Below are positions 1 to 5,680 of a stretch of 6,621 nucleotides of DNA, piece by piece; the stretch's first letter is position 1; each line of letters begins with the position of its first letter. The stretch spans positions 1 to 6,621 of the forward strand of contig CABUZF010000066.1 of NCBI GenBank assembly GCA_902495985.1, given 5' to 3'. The notes under the pieces were generated by a model. That model had not been told where the DNA came from and ran no database searches. It was given only the letters and a program-made list of their open reading frames with translations. The translations under genes were made by a program, and so were the position numbers. This DNA is from an uncultured Collinsella sp. GTDB lineage: Bacteria; Actinomycetota; Coriobacteriia; Coriobacteriales; Coriobacteriaceae.

Positions 1-64
1 CCATCCAAATTCAGATTTATATGTTGGGCTGCTTGCTCGAGCTCAGCAAAGACCCCGCAGCTGG
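1..64. other. Gene-free left edge, flank of nested palindrome
   Basis: I see no coding frame here. The stretch is AT-richer at its start and contains a short hairpin, TTGCT (33-37) and AGCAA (45-49), around CGAGCTC. It opens with CCATCCAAA; the same nine bases occur at 2469-2477. In each of the three palindrome-related modules of this window a TCCAAA lies about 64-66 bases before the start of the left palindrome arm. This may therefore be the diverged flank block of such a module, but outside TCCAAA and an AAGACC-like stretch the similarity is weak. Transcription leaving larD would run through here into sequence beyond the edge. Confidence 0.35.
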
Positions 65-179
65 CCGCATGGGGTAACTTCCCAGCGCATTCCGCAGGAC
101 GCAAAAAGGCTCGCCGCACAAAGTGCGCAGCGAGCCTTTTTGCATGTCCGAGGACGCGCTGGGAAGTTACCCCATGCGG
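65..179. repeat. Nested palindrome element, copy 1, downstream of larD
   Basis: The outer arms at 65-88 and 156-179 are perfect 24-bp inverted repeats. Inside them are two 12-base unpaired segments, ATTCCGCAGGAC (89-100) and ATGTCCGAGGAC (144-155). They share TCCG(C)AGGAC in direct orientation and each can fold on itself (TCC/GGA, GTCC/GGAC). An inner perfect 14-bp stem follows at 101-114 and 130-143, with a 15-base tip at 115-129 that folds as CGCAC-AAA-GTGCG. The element begins 27 bases after the larD stop. The core is shared with the element at 2646-2772, but the outer arms are not. I do not recognise a named repeat family. Confidence 0.9.
101..143. terminator. Bidirectional intrinsic terminator inside palindrome copy 1
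   Basis: The inner hairpin has a GC-rich stem (GGCTCGC paired with GCGAGCC), preceded by AAAAA and followed by TTTTT. Either strand therefore reads as a hairpin followed by a run of U. On the minus strand it would end the larA-larD transcript about 65 bases after the larD stop. The surrounding 24-bp outer arms would form a longer stem only once transcription has passed the inner hairpin. This is inferred from form alone. Confidence 0.7.
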
Positions 180-206
180 ACGGCGAACAACCTATGTAGC
201 CTTGGA

Positions 207-938
207 CTAGAACATGCCCAAGAAACCGTGCACAAACAGTGCGGCCAGAGCGGCACCGATAAACGGAGCGATGCCAGGAACAAGCAGGCCGTACTTCCAG
301 TTGTTGTCAGCCTTGTTCTTAATCGGCAGAACCTGATAGGCCATGCGAGGACCAAGGTCACGAGCCTGGTTCATGGCAAAGCCGGTGATGCCGCCCATGC
401 CCATGCCAACGGCCCAAACGATCAGGCCGACGCAGATGGCGAGCATCAGAACGTTCTCGCCGGCGCGGCTAGCGGCAGCAAGGATGGCGCTGATGAACAC
501 GAAGGTGCAGATAGCCTCGCAGAAGAAGTTGCGGGCATAGTTGGTGCCCTCGGTGGTGGGGTTGGTCGAGAAGATGTTGCGCTGGCCAATGGGGTCGACG
601 ACGCCCTCGGAAGCCTTGAACTCATCGGCATACATAAGCCAAGCGATTACGGCGCCCACAAAGCCGCCGAGCATATCGGCAATCATGAAGGGGATGCAGC
701 TGCTCCACGGCACCAGGCCTACGATGCACTGGGCAAGCACCATAGCCGGGTTCATGCACACGGCGCCGCCAAAGACAAACAGGCAGACCGAGATGCCAAA
801 AGACCAGGTGGTGATGGCAAACATATGGCCGGAGCCCTGATACTTAGTGCCCTTGAGCACGGTATCGCAGTGCACGCCCACGCCAAAGATGATCATGAGG
901 GCCGTTGCGCCGAATTCGCAGAGGAGTTTGGTAAGCAT
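207..938 (-). CDS. larD: LarD-type lactic acid channel (MIP/aquaglyceroporin family)
   Basis: A 243-residue inner-membrane channel of the aquaporin/glycerol-facilitator family, probably a lactic acid channel (diffusion, no energy coupling). It is almost entirely hydrophobic, with about six membrane spans. The first half-helix motif is intact (NPA, residues 63-65). The second reads NQARD (190-194), in GFAMNQARDLGPR, in place of the usual NPARD; the pore arginine (R193) and the glycerol-channel aspartate (D194) are kept. W45 matches the selectivity-filter tryptophan of GlpF. The N-terminus (FGATALMIIFGVGVHCDTVL) and the C-terminal GLLVPGIAPFIGAA resemble, from memory, LarD of the Lactobacillus plantarum lar operon. 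It starts 49 bases after the larA stop, so the two are probably one transcript. The ATG is preceded by a modest AAGG. Glycerol or water transport is the alternative; the larA neighbour favours lactate. Confidence 0.85.
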   Translation of the reverse strand: MLTKLLCEFGATALMIIFGVGVHCDTVLKGTKYQGSGHMFAITTWSFGISVCLFVFGGAVCMNPAMVLAQCIVGLVPWSSCIPFMIADMLGGFVGAVIAWLMYADEFKASEGVVDPIGQRNIFSTNPTTEGTNYARNFFCEAICTFVFISAILAAASRAGENVLMLAICVGLIVWAVGMGMGGITGFAMNQARDLGPRMAYQVLPIKNKADNNWKYGLLVPGIAPFIGAALAALFVHGFLGMF

Positions 939-987
939 AAAACCTTATCTTTCTTGTCGGTTATAAACGATTCGTTTAGGCCGCGTA
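939..987 (-). promoter_or_regulatory. larA-larD intergenic spacer with small dyad
   Basis: The 49-base spacer carries a weak ribosome binding site (AAGG, 5 to 8 bases before the larD ATG) and a perfect 6-bp dyad AAACGA-t-TCGTTT at 965-977. I see no convincing promoter and no U-rich terminator, so read-through from larA is the simplest reading. The dyad could be a processing or partial attenuation hairpin, or chance. Confidence 0.4.
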
Positions 988-2265
988 CTAGTGCTGTGCG
1001 ACGACAACGCCCAGGCCATCGGGAATGACGGCCACCTTGGCATCGGCACCCTTCATCTCAAAGGCGAGCTTGAGCGCCTCATCGAGGGTGTTGACCGGCG
1101 TCATGTGCATATCCTTGATCATCTGGTGATCGCACAGGTCGGTGACCATGATCACAGGGTGATGCGCCAGGATGCGGGCAAAGATCTGGCTCGTCCACTG
1201 GTCGGGCAGGGTCTCGTCCTTAGGACGGTCGATGCAGGCACGCTCAAACTCCGCCGGATCGTTGTCGGCGATGTTGTGATAGAAGCCCTCGCCACCGTGA
1301 CCGTCGGCACAGCCGGCGACGTCGATGATCACGCCGCCCTCGGGAAGCGTAGCCTCGGCAGAGCACATGCCCTTCACGGCCTGATAGATGTTCTGGTCGA
1401 GCGGGTAGCCGCCGTTGGTGGTAATGGCAATCTCGCACTCGACGGGCTCAACGCCGGCAAGGCTCTTCACGAACTCGCAGCCAGCCTCGTGCGCCTTGTG
1501 GATGTCGCCGGCAAAGGAGCCGATGACCTCGTGCTTGCCGTTGAGCACCACGTTGAGCACAAAGGCAAGGTGAGCCATCTCGGCAGCGGCAAACATGTCC
1601 TCGCTCACGTGGTTGTGGCACAGGTTGCCGGCACGCGAATGGGAATCGTTCACAAACTGACCGTTGTGGTTGTACATGATGGTCTTGTAGCTGGCGATAC
1701 CAGGCAGGACGGACTTGCGGCTGCCAGAGAAACCGGCAAAGAAGTGCGGCTCAATAAAGCCCTCGGCAAGCAGCAGATCGCAATCGGCAGCAATCTTGTT
1801 GATGATGCACTCGCCGCCAGAAGGCAGGGTGCCGATCTTTTTCATCATGCTGTCATCGGTCGCGACGTGCATAACGATTTCCTCGTTGGCAACGATCTCC
1901 TCGCCGTACTTGTTGACGAGCTCCTCGTGCGTCGACGGACGGTGCATACCCGTAGCAACCAAAATACGCACTCGAGCCTCGGGTGCAGCGGAATGGATGT
2001 GATGCAGCAGAATAGGCATCGTCACACGCGAGGGAACGGGACGCGTATGATCGGAGCTAATGATGACGATATCCTTCTTGCCAGCACAAAGCTCCTCGAG
2101 CGAAGGTGAGCCATAAGGGTTGGCAAGTGACTCCTCTACCAGCTCTTCCTGCGATTTTGTAGTCTTAAACTCGTTTTGATGACCTTCCATCACACCTGCG
2201 AAGTTCTTATCCTCGAGCTCTAGATGCAACGTCTTATGGTCAAACGGTAGTTCACATTCAAACAA
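988..2265 (-). CDS. larA: Nickel-pincer lactate racemase LarA, TTG start
   Basis: A 425-residue cytoplasmic enzyme interconverting D- and L-lactate by hydride transfer, using a nickel pincer nucleotide bound covalently to a lysine. Read from the TTG at 2265, the known functional residues of L. plantarum LarA fall at the same numbers: R75 (DHTRP), H108 (GMHRP), H174 (EPHFF), the cofactor lysine K184 (GSRKSVLPG), H200 (YNHNG) and K298 (YQAVKGM). The N-terminus (ELPFDHKT) also lines up with the family start. The TTG has a strong Shine-Dalgarno AGGAAGAGGG ending 9 bases upstream. The open frame reaches an ATG at 2406, but this would add 47 unrelated residues and start inside a terminator hairpin. 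An internal ATG (M26) would remove conserved sequence. Cofactor genes larB, larC and larE are not in view. Other 2-hydroxy-acid racemases share this fold, but similarity to true LarA is high along the whole chain. Confidence 0.95.
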   Translation of the reverse strand: MFECELPFDHKTLHLELEDKNFAGVMEGHQNEFKTTKSQEELVEESLANPYGSPSLEELCAGKKDIVIISSDHTRPVPSRVTMPILLHHIHSAAPEARVRILVATGMHRPSTHEELVNKYGEEIVANEEIVMHVATDDSMMKKIGTLPSGGECIINKIAADCDLLLAEGFIEPHFFAGFSGSRKSVLPGIASYKTIMYNHNGQFVNDSHSRAGNLCHNHVSEDMFAAAEMAHLAFVLNVVLNGKHEVIGSFAGDIHKAHEAGCEFVKSLAGVEPVECEIAITTNGGYPLDQNIYQAVKGMCSAEATLPEGGVIIDVAGCADGHGGEGFYHNIADNDPAEFERACIDRPKDETLPDQWTSQIFARILAHHPVIMVTDLCDHQMIKDMHMTPVNTLDEALKLAFEMKGADAKVAVIPDGLGVVVAQH

Positions 2266-2391
2266 TGACGAGCGCCCTCTTCCTTTCAACTGACACACTA
2301 GATTAACCGTTGGAAGGATACGCCGCTCACCGAAAAACACCACCGTCCACCGACTCATTAACACAACGTTCATATTTGACCCACAACAAAA
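2266..2391 (-). promoter_or_regulatory. larA leader with probable promoter and strong RBS
   Basis: Between the terminator at 2392-2421 and the larA TTG lies a leader that must hold the promoter if the terminator works. The ribosome binding site is at 2275-2286. No textbook promoter is present: TAATCT near 2300 and TATCCT near 2316 (minus-strand reading) are possible -10 boxes without a good -35, as is common at activator-dependent promoters. Upstream are three direct CACCG repeats (2328, 2341, 2348; CGGTG on the coding strand) and two CACAAC repeats 20 bases apart (2362 and 2382). The L. plantarum lar operon is controlled by a Crp/Fnr-type regulator; I do not see a clear Crp/Fnr palindrome here. 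Confidence 0.45.
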
Positions 2392-2421
2392 CGGCCGCGA
2401 TCCCAAACGGGACCGCGGCCG
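2392..2421 (-). terminator. Strong GC-rich terminator upstream of larA
   Basis: A 13-bp stem (2392-2404 with 2409-2421) closes a 4-base loop. The single non-Watson-Crick position is A-C on the plus strand but G-U on the minus-strand RNA, which indicates that the minus strand is the functional one. On that strand the stem is followed by TTTTGTTG. It would stop transcription arriving from ppc and insulate the larA promoter. Confidence 0.7.
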
Positions 2422-2471
2422 CTACAGTCATAAGGCGAGAAGCGCCAAATGCGCCACCGAGATAAACCCCA
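2422..2471. other. Gene-free spacer with minor hairpin
   Basis: No coding frame or clear site is visible. A short hairpin GGCG-AGAAG-CGCC lies at 2434-2446. The remaining bases join the larA-side terminator to the duplicated modules. The whole gap from 2266 to 2793 is covered by the larA leader, this spacer and the repeat modules listed here. Confidence 0.4.
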
Positions 2472-2582
2472 TCCAAAACGCGCGAAGCGCACTTTATTTT
2501 CATCAGCTTTAATCCCCGAAGACCGAGGACGAAGGGACCCGATGGGTTTCCCTCCGAATGCATTCCGCAGCACGAAGCCCTT
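2472..2582. repeat. Decayed palindrome module, tandem to copy 2
   Basis: This 111-base unit is an imperfect direct duplicate of the block starting at 2583. Both open with TCCAAA(A), then CGCGCGAAGCGC, then AATCC(G)CCGAAGACCG, then GGGaCCC/GGGCCC at the position where the left palindrome arm starts. Here the palindrome itself is broken. GCATTCCGCAG (2560-2570) is identical to bases 87-97 of copy 1 and joins directly to CACGAAG (2571-2577), which belongs to the tip of copy 2, so about 20 core bases and the whole right half are missing. The GCGC-GAA-GCGC hairpin (2480-2490) is followed on the minus strand by GTTTT and looks like a small terminator. GAATGCATTC (2556-2565) is a perfect 10-bp palindrome. 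Confidence 0.65.
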
Positions 2583-2645
2583 TCCAAACGCGCGAAGCGC
2601 GCCATTATTCCCCCAGCAGTAATCCGCCGAAGACCGGACATCGCA
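2583..2645. repeat. Flank block of palindrome copy 2
   Basis: The 63 bases before the left palindrome arm repeat the first part of 2472-2582, with many substitutions outside the conserved words CGCGCGAAGCGC and CCGAAGACCG. The hairpin CGCGC-GAA-GCGCG (2589-2601) has a 5-bp stem and is followed on the minus strand by TTT, so it could be a weak secondary terminator behind ppc. The GAA triloop closed by C-G is a known very stable DNA mini-hairpin type. Confidence 0.55.
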
Positions 2646-2772
2646 GGGCCCGCCATCAGTTTACTTTTAGGCACACTCCGCAGGACGCAAGAAGCCCTCG
2701 CCGCACGAAGTGCGCAGCGAGGGCTTCTTGCATGTCCGAGGACGTGCCTAAAAGTAAACTGATGGCGGGCCC
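2646..2772. repeat. Nested palindrome element, copy 2, downstream of ppc
   Basis: The outer arms 2646-2674 and 2744-2772 are perfect 29-bp inverted repeats, unrelated in sequence to the arms of copy 1. The core repeats the copy 1 plan: ACTCCGCAGGAC (2675-2686), a 15-bp stem (2687-2701 with 2717-2731), a 15-base tip CGCAC-GAA-GTGCG-CA (2702-2716) and ATGTCCGAGGAC (2732-2743), the last identical in both copies. Inner-stem changes between the copies are all compensated on the opposite arm. The element starts 21 bases after the ppc stop and lies in the same orientation to its gene as copy 1. Confidence 0.9.
2687..2731 (-). terminator. Inner hairpin of palindrome copy 2, probable ppc terminator
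   Basis: A perfect 15-bp stem with a nested CGCAC-GAA-GTGCG tip. The run after the GC part is CTTCTTGC on either strand, a weaker U-tract than the TTTTT of copy 1. Its position, about 60 bases after the ppc stop, fits a terminator. The further hairpins at 2589-2601, 2480-2490 and 2392-2421 would act as back-ups. Confidence 0.5.
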
Positions 2773-2793
2773 GGACGACTACAGGGCTATCGA

Positions 2794-5607
2794 TTACCCC
2801 GTGTTCTGCAATCCTGCCGAGACGCCAGTCACAGTCGAAAGAATCAGGCTCATGTACTCGGCCTTCTTCTCCTCTGCCATCTCGTCCTGGTTCATACGCA
2901 CCTCGCGAAGGGCGCGGACCTGGGCGATGGACAGAGCGTCGACGTAGGGGTTACGCACGCGAACGGCGCAGCCGAGCACGCGACGACGCTGCAGCGGCCA
3001 CTCATCACCGACGATGGCAAGGACCCACTTACGCGTGAGCTGCATCTCGGTGAAGACCTTCTCGGACAGATCCTGGCGATCGCCCAGGTGCAGATACATC
3101 TTGGCGATGCGCTGGTCGGTCTTGGCGATCGACATCTCGATGTTGTCGATAAAGGTGCGGAAGAACGGCCACTCCTGGTAGGCAGCCTTGAGCTGGTCAA
3201 GGTCGCCCAGCTGCTCGCAGGCGGTGCCCAGGCCATACCAAGCGGCCAGGTTAATGCGCGCCTGGCTCCAGCTGAAGATCCACGGAATGGTACGCAGGTC
3301 ATCGAGCGACTTGGCGCCCAAGCCACGCTTGGCGGGACGCGAGCCGATCGGCAGCAGACCGACCTCGGTCAGCGGCGTCACGGTCGAGAACCACGGTGTA
3401 AAGTCCTCGGTGTTCAGCAGGTCCAGATAGCGCTCGTGGCTTGCAGCGTTGAGCTTCTCTGCCATGTCCCAGAACTTCCGCGTGGTCTCGGTGTTGGTCT
3501 TCTCGACACTCGGGGCCGACTGCAAAAGCGTTGCGGCGGCAACGGACTCAACATGGCGCTGTGCCAGCGTGCGGTTGCCATAACGGGCAAAGATGACCTC
3601 GCCCTGCTCGGTGAGCTTAAAGAAGCAGTTGACCGAACCCTTGGGCTGCGCCAGCACGGCCTTGTTGGCCGGGCCGCCGCCACGGCCCACGGCGCCGCCG
3701 CGACCGTGCATGAGCACCAGGTCGATATCGTTCTTCTCTGCCCACTTGGCGATACGCTCCTGCGCGGAGTGCAGCGCGAGCATGGCCGTGGTAGGACCGG
3801 CATCCTTGGAGGAGTCGGAGTAGCCCAGCATAACCTCCATGCGGCGGTTGGTCTGGGCAAGGCGCTTCTGCACCACGGGCAGCGTGAGCATCTGATCGAG
3901 CACGTCGACGCAGCCCTCGAGGTCCTCGAGCTGCTCGAACAGCGGGATCACGTCGAGCTCGGGAACGTCCTCCTCGTGTGCAAAGGACAGGTGGGCAAGC
4001 TCAAAGACGTCGGCCACATGCTGGGCGCTCTTGGTGAACGAGATGATGTAGCGGTGCGCCATCTTCTTGCCGTAGCGCTTTTGGATGGAGCCGATAGCGC
4101 GGAAGGTATCGATGACCTCGCGCGTCATGGGCTGCAGATCGCCATGGATACCGTTCTCGTGGATATCCTTGAGGGCGCGGGCGTGCACCACGGAGTGCTG
4201 ACGGAACTCCATCTCGACCATATGGAAGCCGAAGGACTCGACCTGCCAGATGATGGTCTGGACCGGGCCGTAGGCAGCACGGACGGCACCGCAGGCAGCT
4301 AGCGAGCGCTGGACGACGCGCAGGTCATCCAGGAACTCGTCGGCGCTGTGGTACATGGTGTCGGTGATACGGCGCACGGTGGCGTTCAGACGGTCGGCCA
4401 TGACGAGCATGACGGCGCGATGCGGCTCATGCTCGGAGATCAGCTCGGCGCGGGCCGTGTACCGAGGGCTCATCTCGACCTGATGGTTCCACAGGTTAAT
4501 AAGCTCGGCAGAAGGCTTGCTGTAGGTGGCCTCGAGCGTGAGGTTGCGGCCGATGCGGCGGCATTTGTCCTCGAGTTTGAGCACCATATGGGTGAAGTAC
4601 TTGGCGGCGACCTCGCGGCTCACCTTGGCGGTGACGTTGGGGTTGCCGTCACGGTCGGAACCGATCCAGCTGCCGGGGTGGAAGAACGCCGGGCACAGCG
4701 GAGGCACGGTGCCGGCCTTGTCGCCCAGCACCCAGTCGTCAAAACGACGGTAGATGACGGGGATAACGTCGAACAGCGTGTTATCGAAGATGTCGATGAT
4801 GGTATCGGCTTCCTCGACCGGCGTGGGCTTCTTGAGCGCGATGGGGCTCGTACGCACCAGGGCGTCGATCTCCTGCAGCATATGGCGCTCGTTCTCCACC
4901 AAGTCGGAGCCGCCCAGACGCGGACGCTCCTCCAACAGGTTGGAGATACGGCGAATCTTGCCCTCGACGGCCTTACGACGGGCCTCGGTGGGATGTGCGG
5001 TAAAGACGGGGTGGAACTCGAGCTTGCCGAGCAGCTCGTTGGCGCCCTCGACACCCATCTCGTTTACCAACTGGTGATAGGCGACGGTGAGCTCGTTGGC
5101 GGGATCGACCTCGGTATCGGTCGATGCGCCGGCCTCGCGCTCGCGCAGCTGCGCCACACGGTAGTTCTCCTCCGACAAGTTTGCCAAGTGGAAGAAGCTC
5201 GTAAAGGCGCGAACGATGACCTGCTGCTTATCAAGCGGCAGGCTATCAATCAGATCGACGACTTCGCGAAACGCCACGGCGGTGGGCTCGTCGGCAGTGG
5301 GCACGCCCTGCTCGTCAACGGACTCGTCGGCAGCGCGACTACCGGGGTTGCCAGCATTGGCCACAATCTCGGCTGTCAAAATCTTGTCGAACAGGTCCGC
5401 GATCTCGGGATCATACTCGCTAAGCACACGACGTTCCAGGCGCAGGAACAGCGCCAGATTATCGCGCAGCTCCTCGGGGATCTCGATCTCGGCGAGACGC
5501 TCCCTGGACTCGGCATTCGAGCCGATTCGGTTAACGAGGCGGTTGACCACGGCAGCGACGCGCGCCGCGGCTTCGGGTACAGACTGGTTGCTTAGGTTCT
5601 CAGCCAC
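2794..5607 (-). CDS. ppc: Phosphoenolpyruvate carboxylase
   Basis: Cytoplasmic enzyme adding bicarbonate to PEP to give oxaloacetate and phosphate, feeding the C4-acid pool. It is 937 residues from the GTG at 5607 (941 from the ATG at 5619), against 883 in E. coli; the extra length is mainly an acidic insertion near residues 85-110. Family motifs appear in order: FTAHPTE with the catalytic histidine (about 205), GSDRDGNPNV (about 316-325), LGYSDSSKDAG (about 592-602), HGRGGAVGRGGGP (about 634-646), GSRPAKR, IPWIFSWSQAR, and the C-terminal QNTG. The residues that bind inhibitory aspartate in E. coli (Arg of HGRGG, Lys of AKTD, Arg of VRNPY, Asn of the last four residues) are all kept, so feedback by aspartate is likely. 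The GTG start is preferred because its GGAGG lies 4 bases away, whereas the GGAGG before the ATG leaves only 1 base. The gene has its own promoter and a palindrome behind its stop. Confidence 0.96.
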   Translation of the reverse strand: MAENLSNQSVPEAAARVAAVVNRLVNRIGSNAESRERLAEIEIPEELRDNLALFLRLERRVLSEYDPEIADLFDKILTAEIVANAGNPGSRAADESVDEQGVPTADEPTAVAFREVVDLIDSLPLDKQQVIVRAFTSFFHLANLSEENYRVAQLREREAGASTDTEVDPANELTVAYHQLVNEMGVEGANELLGKLEFHPVFTAHPTEARRKAVEGKIRRISNLLEERPRLGGSDLVENERHMLQEIDALVRTSPIALKKPTPVEEADTIIDIFDNTLFDVIPVIYRRFDDWVLGDKAGTVPPLCPAFFHPGSWIGSDRDGNPNVTAKVSREVAAKYFTHMVLKLEDKCRRIGRNLTLEATYSKPSAELINLWNHQVEMSPRYTARAELISEHEPHRAVMLVMADRLNATVRRITDTMYHSADEFLDDLRVVQRSLAACGAVRAAYGPVQTIIWQVESFGFHMVEMEFRQHSVVHARALKDIHENGIHGDLQPMTREVIDTFRAIGSIQKRYGKKMAHRYIISFTKSAQHVADVFELAHLSFAHEEDVPELDVIPLFEQLEDLEGCVDVLDQMLTLPVVQKRLAQTNRRMEVMLGYSDSSKDAGPTTAMLALHSAQERIAKWAEKNDIDLVLMHGRGGAVGRGGGPANKAVLAQPKGSVNCFFKLTEQGEVIFARYGNRTLAQRHVESVAAATLLQSAPSVEKTNTETTRKFWDMAEKLNAASHERYLDLLNTEDFTPWFSTVTPLTEVGLLPIGSRPAKRGLGAKSLDDLRTIPWIFSWSQARINLAAWYGLGTACEQLGDLDQLKAAYQEWPFFRTFIDNIEMSIAKTDQRIAKMYLHLGDRQDLSEKVFTEMQLTRKWVLAIVGDEWPLQRRRVLGCAVRVRNPYVDALSIAQVRALREVRMNQDEMAEEKKAEYMSLILSTVTGVSAGLQNTG

Positions 5608-5629
5608 GTTTCCTCCCATTCCTCCTTCT
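5608..5629 (-). promoter_or_regulatory. Double Shine-Dalgarno at the ppc start
   Basis: Two GGAGG sequences lie 9 bases apart on the minus strand (plus-strand CCTCC at 5612-5616 and 5621-5625). The upstream one sits 1 base from the ATG at 5619, too close for normal initiation and 13 bases from that ATG's in-frame GTG partner at 5607. The downstream one sits 4 bases from the GTG. This spacing favours GTG as the start; the difference is four residues. Confidence 0.6.
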
Positions 5630-5651
5630 ATGCACGTAACATGCGGTATTC

Positions 5652-5680
5652 ATTATAGGCGCTTGAGAAATACTTTCGAC
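5652..5680 (-). promoter_or_regulatory. ppc promoter, perfect -10 with weak -35
   Basis: A perfect TATAAT lies at 5652-5657 on the minus strand. Seventeen bases upstream is GTCGAA (5675-5680), a poor match to TTGACA. Transcription would start near 5645 and give a leader of about 38 bases to the GTG. The strong -10 with a weak -35 would suit control by a protein bound at the AGAAATAC motifs just upstream and overlapping. Confidence 0.65.

Noticed and set aside
123..1028. Plus-strand open frame of 301 codons across larD
   Set aside because: It is antisense to larD, its translation is low-complexity and rich in Ala, His, Gly and Asp, with no family resemblance, and it begins inside the palindrome.
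991..2109. Plus-strand open frame of 372 codons across larA
   Set aside because: Exact antisense of a convincing LarA; long antisense frames are expected in GC-rich genes with this codon bias.
2266..2406. 47-residue N-terminal extension of LarA from the ATG at 2406
   Set aside because: It lies in terminator and promoter sequence, has no similarity to LarA, and the TTG start gives exact family numbering.
2327..2674. Minus-strand open frame of 115 codons between ppc and larA
   Set aside because: It starts inside the outer palindrome arm, crosses two repeat modules and a terminator hairpin, has no ribosome binding site that I can see, and its translation resembles no family.
65..2772. CRISPR array or tRNA-like gene
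   Set aside because: The repeats are two distant palindromes plus a decayed relative, with no regular spacers. The cloverleaf-like fold lacks tRNA features such as a T-loop, an anticodon arm of normal size and an acceptor end.
2558..2947. Plus-strand open frame of 129 codons
   Set aside because: It spans both palindrome arms and then the antisense of the ppc 3' end; composition is repeat-driven.
3088..5595. Two long plus-strand open frames (3088-4302 and 4348-5595) across ppc
   Set aside because: Antisense shadows of ppc, whose motifs are complete and in frame on the minus strand.
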